Assembly (NCBI RefSeq): GCF_041103235.1
Contig: NZ_JBGCUN010000001.1
Location: 2,294,001 to 2,358,000, forward strand
Direction of reading: 5' to 3'
From: Yoonia sp. R2331
GTDB lineage: Bacteria; Pseudomonadota; Alphaproteobacteria; Rhodobacterales; Rhodobacteraceae
DNA: 64,000 nt
The notes under the pieces are model-generated. The model was given only the letters and a program-made list of their open reading frames with translations. It was not told the origin of the DNA and searched no databases. Position numbers and translations under genes: made by a program. Positions 59,775 through 64,000 of this stretch are shown here, one piece after another (within the stretch, counting starts at the first letter, position 1; the number at the start of each line of letters is the position of its first letter).

Positions 59775-59972
59775 TCAGCTCCCGTTGAACATGGCATCAA
59801 GTTCCTTTTCGACTTCCAGCTTGGCCTTGCCATACTTGCTGGTAATCAGTCCGACGAGCTGATCACGCTCACCTTTTGCTTCTTCCATTTCGTCATCGGT
59901 CAACTCGCCATAGCGTTCGCGCAGTTGGCCTTTGGCCTGTGTCCAATTGCCTTTGATTTGCTCCCAATTCAT
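59775..59972 (-). CDS. CsbD family stress protein
   Basis: 65 residues. MNWEQIKGNWTQAKGQLRER and YGELTDDEMEEAKGERDQLVG are the CsbD signature; small, highly charged and helical. CsbD is a sigma-B target in Bacillus and an EcfG target in many Alphaproteobacteria. The second of two adjacent ATGs was chosen because it gives a seven-base spacing to AGGAG. Followed by the GSP26-like gene. Confidence 0.92.
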   Translation of the reverse strand: MNWEQIKGNWTQAKGQLRERYGELTDDEMEEAKGERDQLVGLITSKYGKAKLEVEKELDAMFNGS

Positions 59973-60066
59973 CATGTTCTCCTGTTCTGGTTGCGGTGTC
60001 GTTGGAAAAGCGCCGTAATTGGGGATGACACCGTTTCAATCCCCGTCAGCGTACAGCGCGGTGTCT

Positions 60067-60276
60067 TCAGACCGATGGTGCGCCCATCGGTAAAGTGTCG
60101 AGGCGCGAAACCTCGCGGCTCAGAATATCAACGTTCTTGCGATGGCTTTTGAACGCCACATCAAAGACATCGCCGACGATGGGAATGGTGCCAATCGCCA
60201 GATCACAAGCCGTATTCAACGCCATGCGGGCGAGCGCGTTCGCCCACTTTTCATATGTCGCAAGATCTGCGGGCAT
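60067..60276 (-). CDS. DUF4112 protein, half-length form
   Basis: 69 residues: ALARMALNTACDLAIGTIPI then VGDVFDVAFKSHRKNVDIL, which matches the second half of DUF4112 as I know it; the N-terminal half (a first IP-x-GD membrane hairpin) is absent. It starts two bases after the YqaE stop (TAG-A-ATG), so it is coupled and likely made. Probably one membrane hairpin. Either a natural short paralogue or a truncated survivor. Confidence 0.7.
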   Translation of the reverse strand: MPADLATYEKWANALARMALNTACDLAIGTIPIVGDVFDVAFKSHRKNVDILSREVSRLDTLPMGAPSV

Positions 60277-60277
60277 T

Positions 60278-60436
60278 CTACTTGCGGGCGATGACATAGA
60301 CGGCGTGAACAATGCCCGGAACATAACCGAGCAAAGTCAGCAAGATGTTGATCCAAAAGTGTTTTGTCAGCCCCACCTCTAGAAATACGCCAAGCGGCGG
60401 AAGAATAACGGCGATGATGATGCGCAGCAGGTCCAT
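60278..60436 (-). CDS. YqaE/Pmp3 family small membrane protein
   Basis: 52 residues: MDLLRIIIAVILPPLGVFLE and VGLTKHFWINILLTLLGYVP, then GIVHAVYVIARK, the UPF0057/Pmp3 signature with two helices. Related plant and yeast proteins affect membrane potential in salt or cold stress. Begins after GAGGAT. EcfG-type promoter 34 bases upstream. First gene of yqaE-DUF4112-(csbD-GSP26). Confidence 0.95.
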   Translation of the reverse strand: MDLLRIIIAVILPPLGVFLEVGLTKHFWINILLTLLGYVPGIVHAVYVIARK

Positions 60437-60469
60437 TTGGGGATCCTCTTTGTTCCAGGTTGCCGCACC

Positions 60470-60494
60470 AACCCCCGATGGCTGTGATCGTTCC
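60470..60494 (-). promoter_or_regulatory. EcfG-type promoter for yqaE unit
   Basis: Minus strand GGAAC (60494-60490), N17, GTT (60472-60470), 34 bases before the start codon. Confidence 0.85.
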
Positions 60495-60528
60495 CAAAAA
60501 TAAGACCGCAGCAATCTTTGCGCCGTTG

Positions 60529-60553
60529 GGAACGAACTGGCGAAACCTGCGTT
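60529..60553 (+). promoter_or_regulatory. EcfG-type promoter for the DUF883-like/holin/DUF3618 operon
   Basis: GGAAC (60529-60533), N17, GTT (60551-60553), 32 bases before the start codon; back-to-back with the yqaE promoter. Confidence 0.85.
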
Positions 60554-60585
60554 AGATCACCGAACTTGAAAAACAGGAGATGCTC

Positions 60586-61062
60586 ATGTCCAAGACATCC
60601 GATCTCAATAAATCCGTTTCGGACCATGCGTCCGATCTGGCCAAACAAGCGCAGGCCACGGCCAAGGCCGAAGCCACTGCCCGCGCTGCTGGCGTTAAGG
60701 ATGCAGCCGCAGAAAATGTGCAGACTGCCGCTGATGCCGCACATGCCGCAGCGCAGGAATTCGACCCCAATGCGCCGCAAGCACAAGCCATCGGTCAGGT
60801 AGCAGATCACGTACAAGACATTGCCGATCGCATCCGCACCGCGGATCTGCAGCAGCTTGCGATGCAGGCCACAGATTTCGCCCGCCGCAACCCGCTGATG
60901 TTCATTGGTGGTGCAACATTGGCCGGCTTTGCCGCGGCGCGTTTCCTGAAGGCGCGTGACCCCAACCGAACGCCGGGCACTCTTGCCCGCGATCCTTGGG
61001 GACAAGGCCACGGTCACGACGCTGTCGCGGCACATATGAACGGAGGCCGTACCGATGGCTAA
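60586..61062 (+). CDS. Ala-rich membrane-anchored stress protein
   Basis: 158 residues. Long Ala/Asp/Gln helical region (DHASDLAKQAQATAKAEATA; QTAADAAHAAAQEF) with coiled-coil character, a short membrane helix near residue 108-128 (NPLMFIGGATLAGFAAARF) and a cytoplasmic tail GTLARDPWGQGHGHD. Distantly DUF883-like; I know similar genes as nutrient-deprivation-induced proteins. The second ATG gives the better distance to AGGAG. Overlaps the next gene by eight bases. Confidence 0.8.
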   Translation: MSKTSDLNKSVSDHASDLAKQAQATAKAEATARAAGVKDAAAENVQTAADAAHAAAQEFDPNAPQAQAIGQVADHVQDIADRIRTADLQQLAMQATDFARRNPLMFIGGATLAGFAAARFLKARDPNRTPGTLARDPWGQGHGHDAVAAHMNGGRTDG

Positions 61063-61450
61063 ACATCCGTTGCAAGACACACCGTCACTTTTGGTTGAAA
61101 GCTTCCGTCAGTTTTCGTCGCTCGTTCAGGGTGAATTGAAACTGGCGCGCGCTGAGATGTCGCACATCGTCAGCCGTGCCGGCGTCGGCTTATTTTTGAT
61201 TGCCTTGGCGATGCTGCTGGCACTGGTCGCGCTGAACGTTCTGGCAACAGCTGCGGTCGCACAGGTCGCGGCACTTGGTTTGTCGGTTGGACTGGCCGCC
61301 CTGTCCGTCGGGGCATTGCTGCTGTTCGCAGCTGTCGGTTTTGCGCTTGCTGGCCGGTCACGTCTGAGCGCAAGCGCGCTGACGCCTGATGTGACGGCTG
61401 AAAGCGTGCGCAAGGATATCCAAAAAATTCGGGAGGCTTCCCATGTCTAA
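61055..61450 (+). CDS. phage-holin-like (Phage_holin_3_6/DUF1469) membrane protein
   Basis: 131 residues. Amphipathic N-terminal helix (SLLVESFRQFSSLVQGELKLARAEM) and two membrane helices (AGVGLFLIALAMLLALVALNVL and LSVGALLLFAAVGFALAG). This family is chromosomal in most bacteria and is not a phage marker here. Sits between the Ala-rich protein and DUF3618, overlapping both (8 bases each), as in other EcfG-regulated clusters. Confidence 0.9.
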   Translation: MAKHPLQDTPSLLVESFRQFSSLVQGELKLARAEMSHIVSRAGVGLFLIALAMLLALVALNVLATAAVAQVAALGLSVGLAALSVGALLLFAAVGFALAGRSRLSASALTPDVTAESVRKDIQKIREASHV

Positions 61451-62201
61451 TCTGAAATCAATTTCCGAAGAGGTCGAAGCGTCACGCGACCGACTGACCC
61501 AAACACTCGGCGATCTGTCCGACACCGTCGACCCACAGGCTGTGTCTCAGGGCATGATGCAAACGGCAAACACGGTCAGCACCGACCTAGCCGAAAAAGG
61601 GTGGAACTTGCTGCGTGAAAATCCGGCGGGCGGTCTGCTGGCTGCAATCGGCGTCGCCTTGATGGCATCCGGTCCACGCCCACGTCCGGCAATTTCCCCG
61701 GAACCGGTTTTGCAACCGGCAGAGGAGGCGATGCAAGGTTTCGACGACCGCGTTGCAGCCGCGGATGCCGAACTGAAGGCTGACATGACCGGTCGTTATC
61801 AGGATATGCCGTCCGCCTCGCGGTTGCGCAAAACCTTGGATGCTGGCCTTGACCAATTGCCAAAACCGGCCAAGCGTCGCGTCGTTGCCGCCCGCAAATC
61901 CGCCCTTGCCGCTCAGGAAGCGGTCGAAAAGCGGGCCAAGCGGGTTGCGCGCCAGACAAGCGGGTTCATCCACGAGCAGCCATTGACTGCAGGTGCAATC
62001 GCCCTTGGCTTTGGGGTTTTGGCCGGCACGCTGTTGCCTCGAACGCGCCGCGAAGACGCAGCCTTGGGCGCACAACGCGATGCGTTGATGGCGGATGCGC
62101 GCGATGTCCTTGAAGAAGAACTCTTGAAGGCCAAGGCACGCGGCGAAGAACTGCTGTCGGCCAACCGGTCGCAGCCCGAAAACGCGGCCCTTCACAGTTG
62201 A
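61443..62201 (+). CDS. DUF3618 domain protein
   Basis: 252 residues. N-terminal DUF3618 motif EVEASRDRLTQTLGDLSDTV, membrane helix near 60-75 (NPAGGLLAAIGVALMASG), long charged helical middle, and a second membrane helix near 180-198 (LTAGAIALGFGVLAGTLLP) followed by a helical tail (ALMADARDVLEEELLKAKAR). Function unknown; membrane-anchored on the cytoplasmic side. Part of the operon from 60586. Confidence 0.88.
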   Translation: MSNLKSISEEVEASRDRLTQTLGDLSDTVDPQAVSQGMMQTANTVSTDLAEKGWNLLRENPAGGLLAAIGVALMASGPRPRPAISPEPVLQPAEEAMQGFDDRVAAADAELKADMTGRYQDMPSASRLRKTLDAGLDQLPKPAKRRVVAARKSALAAQEAVEKRAKRVARQTSGFIHEQPLTAGAIALGFGVLAGTLLPRTRREDAALGAQRDALMADARDVLEEELLKAKARGEELLSANRSQPENAALHS

Positions 62202-62220
62202 TCAGAAAAGGAGAACCAAA

Positions 62221-62391
62221 ATGGACGGCGGAACTATCGTAATTTTGTTGGCAATCTTTACCTTGTTGGCGGTGGCTCCATTGGCCTTTATCAACATGCG
62301 CAAGACCAAAGAGCGCATGGATGATCCGACATCGACCAAATCAACGTTGGCTGCGGACAAGTCATCCACCGGCAAACCGGCCGACGTTTAG
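62221..62391 (+). CDS. 56-residue single-span membrane protein
   Basis: Read directly: MDGGTIVILLAIFTLLAVAP is followed by LAFINMRKTKERMDD and a polar Ser/Thr/Lys tail. One helix with the N-terminus outside. AAAAGGAG lies seven bases before the ATG, and the gene is 19 bases after DUF3618, so it closes the operon that begins at 60586. Not recognised as a family. Confidence 0.75.
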   Translation: MDGGTIVILLAIFTLLAVAPLAFINMRKTKERMDDPTSTKSTLAADKSSTGKPADV

Positions 62392-62655
62392 GGCCTCGCA
62401 GTCTTGGCGCTAGCAAAGCCGCTTTTGGGCCTTATCGCGCAACGCATAGAAAAGGGCCTCTAACAGAACAAACGTGGCCCCGCGCGGGATCATCCGATCA
62501 GCGATTGCATCAGGTGGCAGATCACGCCTGTTGCAATCATTCCGCACGATTGGGCGCTGCCACGTCAGAAACCCTTTCGCTTGCTCGCACTTCGCAACTC
62601 TGTCTGCCCCGCGGTCCAAAGGCGAAGCCACTCGGATGGTCGGTAAGTCGCAATG

Positions 62656-63537
62656 TTAGCCGTAGCGCCAAGTGAAAAGGCCGCCCAGCACGATCAACGC
62701 CGCACCAATCAGGACCGATGGCGAGGGAACGTCTGCAAAGACCGCCATGCCCGCGAGCGTCAGATAGATCACAAAGCTATAGCCAAAGGGGGCAAGCGCG
62801 CTTGCAGTCGCAAAGGCATGGGCGCGGGTCAAAGCCTCGTGCCCGGCCCAGGCAAAGGCTCCGATAGCGACCAAAAGCCCCCAAGCCATTGGTGTTGGCG
62901 GAGCAACCCATGCAAATGCGGCAAAGGGTGCCAGCGCCAGCGTGCCCAAAGCGCCGGTGTAGAATTGCAGCACGCCCGGTGTCACAACACCGGTTAGCTT
63001 GCGCGACAACACCTGATAAAGCGCGATGCCCATTGCGGGATAAAGCATCAGCACCGCGTACCAGTTGATTGGCACGCCAAAGGGCCAAAGGATCAGCAAT
63101 GCGCCCGCCATGCCCAGCGCAATTGACACCAGATGTGCGCGCTTGATCTCTTCACCCAGCACCAGCCGCGCGAAAATGCAGATGAAGATGGGCGACAGAT
63201 AGAGCAGCGCCGAAGTGACCGACAACGACAGCTGCCCCAGCGCCACGAAATTCGCCAAAGTTGCGGAAACCAGACAGAATGATCGCAACAAAACCAGACC
63301 TACGGTCGACGCATGCAGGCGGGTGGCCGGTTTGCCACGGATCATCCGCTCTGCCCCGGTGATCACAAAGTGTACAGCGTACCGCATGAACGCCAGCTGG
63401 AACACCACCAACCCGGCCCCGATCAGCCATTTGGTCGTGGTATCGACAAAGGAAAACAGCAGGTTCGCCAAGAGGACCAGCATGATCCCCCGGCCGTAGT
63501 TGAGGACCGGCGCAGGAGCGGCGGCGGCCTTAGCCAC
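62656..63537 (-). CDS. EamA-family (DMT) transporter
   Basis: 293 residues, ten helices in two EamA repeats: RGIMLVLLANLLFSFVDTTTKW begins repeat one; SALLYLSPIFICIFARLVLGE and GVLQFYTGALGTLALAPF lie in the middle; LAGMAVFADVPSPSVLIGAALIVLGG ends repeat two. Drug/metabolite transporter of unknown substrate. Overlaps the hydroxyisobutyrate dehydrogenase-like gene upstream by eight bases, so the two may serve one pathway. No terminator noticed after it. Confidence 0.9.
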   Translation of the reverse strand: MAKAAAAPAPVLNYGRGIMLVLLANLLFSFVDTTTKWLIGAGLVVFQLAFMRYAVHFVITGAERMIRGKPATRLHASTVGLVLLRSFCLVSATLANFVALGQLSLSVTSALLYLSPIFICIFARLVLGEEIKRAHLVSIALGMAGALLILWPFGVPINWYAVLMLYPAMGIALYQVLSRKLTGVVTPGVLQFYTGALGTLALAPFAAFAWVAPPTPMAWGLLVAIGAFAWAGHEALTRAHAFATASALAPFGYSFVIYLTLAGMAVFADVPSPSVLIGAALIVLGGLFTWRYG

Positions 63538-64000
63538 GTCCGTAATGTTTCAAGTAATGCTCCAGCAATTCCGGCACCAGCTTGTTACCCATCCCATCAG
63601 CAACCGCCTGGCGCATCATGGCAAGCGGCGCCTGCGCCATGACCGATGGGGCGCCCGCATCTTCGGCCATCTTTGCGTAATATCCGACATCCTTGCTCGC
63701 ATTGGCGATGGAGAACGCCAGTTTTGAGGCGTCACCATCAAGCGCATAGGCCGACATGAATTCCATGAAAGGCGAACCGACAGGTCCAGCGCCGACCACA
63801 TCCACCACCTTTTTGCGGTCGATCCCCACGATGTCGGCCATGGCAAAAGCCTCGGCCAGCAAGTTGGCGGTGGACTGGGCAAGAAAGTTGTTAATCAACT
63901 TGGTCGTGTGACCGCTGCCCAAAGCACCAAGATGAAAGACATTCTCGCCCAGGTCATCCAGCACAGGTTTCACGCGGGCAAATGCGGTTTCATCTCCGGC
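63530..64000 (-). CDS. 3-hydroxyisobutyrate dehydrogenase family protein, 5' end cut by window
   Basis: Only the C-terminal 156 codons are in the window; the N-terminal Rossmann domain lies outside. Seen: GSGHTTKLINNFL with the family's catalytic Lys, then LAEAFAMADIVGIDRKKVVDVV and FSIANASKDVGYYAKMAEDAG. Beta-hydroxyacid dehydrogenases of this type oxidise 3-hydroxyisobutyrate, tartronate semialdehyde or related acids; the substrate cannot be chosen without the N-terminal signature. Overlaps the EamA transporter gene. Confidence 0.9.
   Translation of the reverse strand, partial: AGDETAFARVKPVLDDLGENVFHLGALGSGHTTKLINNFLAQSTANLLAEAFAMADIVGIDRKKVVDVVGAGPVGSPFMEFMSAYALDGDASKLAFSIANASKDVGYYAKMAEDAGAPSVMAQAPLAMMRQAVADGMGNKLVPELLEHYLKHYGRG

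Noticed and set aside
61055-61450. Holin-like gene as a sign of prophage
   Set aside because: Phage_holin_3_6 proteins are common chromosomal membrane proteins. The operon context is stress-related, and no phage gene is nearby.
62410-62631. 73-codon minus-strand frame after the 62221 gene
   Set aside because: The ending IPRGATFVLLEALFYALRDK looks protein-like, but the GTG start has no ribosome site and I recognise no family. Left unannotated.
1-64000. CRISPR arrays, rRNA genes, prophage, replication origin
   Set aside because: Looked for regularly spaced short repeats, rRNA core sequences, integrases and origin genes; none were seen.

Overview
The window looks like a chromosomal piece of a marine Roseobacter-group alphaproteobacterium (Rhodobacteraceae). 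The reasons are the murA-hisD-UPF0262-LMW phosphatase-infA-maf-RNase E/G-yacG gene order, a PhyR/NepR/EcfG general stress response locus, a fused MrpAB antiporter, taurine-type ABC transport genes, creatinase, and high GC with dense ATGA-type overlaps. I cannot name the genus. No CRISPR array, prophage or intact transposon was seen.

Layout. 0-9 kb: housekeeping and catabolic genes (zinc-ribbon membrane protein, PfkB sugar kinase, dtd, a secreted CAP protein, LacI and AraC regulators, acyl-CoA dehydrogenase, tRNA-Phe, creatinase). 9-18.4 kb: the conserved yacG/rng/maf/infA and LMW phosphatase/UPF0262/hisD/DUF2948/murA blocks, separated by four annotated genes plus a 29-codon membrane-peptide ORF. 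18.5-19 kb: tRNA-Thr followed by tandem 111-113 bp repeats that each carry the tRNA 3' end. 19-25 kb: complete mrpAB-C-D-E-F-G Na+/H+ antiporter operon. 25-28.8 kb: an operon led by a retron-like reverse transcriptase, followed by a DCC thiol oxidoreductase, a saccharopine-dehydrogenase-like protein and a ClpP-like lipoprotein. 29-34.4 kb: ClbS/DfsB protein, acyl-CoA synthetase, alpha/beta hydrolase, ABC exporter, tRNA-Gly. 34.4-43.2 kb: patchy accessory DNA with an IS remnant, a taurine-type ABC transporter, and a LysR-controlled hydroxyacid dehydrogenase/aminotransferase/RidA cassette.

43-62.4 kb is the most coherent part. It holds the general stress response core (nepR-ecfG-histidine kinase-phospholipase D, divergent from phyR) inside a cluster of stress genes: topoisomerase IB, mechanosensitive channel, Dps, CsbD, Pmp3/YqaE, DUF1328, DUF202, DUF883- and DUF3618-type membrane proteins, a PNPOx-type GSP26 protein and a Crp/Fnr regulator. 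Reading the intergenic DNA directly, I find GGAAC-N17/18-GTT, the known EcfG promoter form, in front of ten transcription units, in three places as divergent pairs. A further symmetric GGAAC site has a variant -10. The region therefore reads as a physically clustered EcfG regulon around its own regulators.

The window ends with an EamA transporter and the 3' part of a 3-hydroxyisobutyrate dehydrogenase-like gene. The best candidates for something undescribed are the reverse-transcriptase operon with a structured leader, the tRNA-Thr 3'-end tandem repeats, and the clustered EcfG regulon with its uncharacterised small membrane proteins and a receiver-like protein lacking phosphorylation residues.
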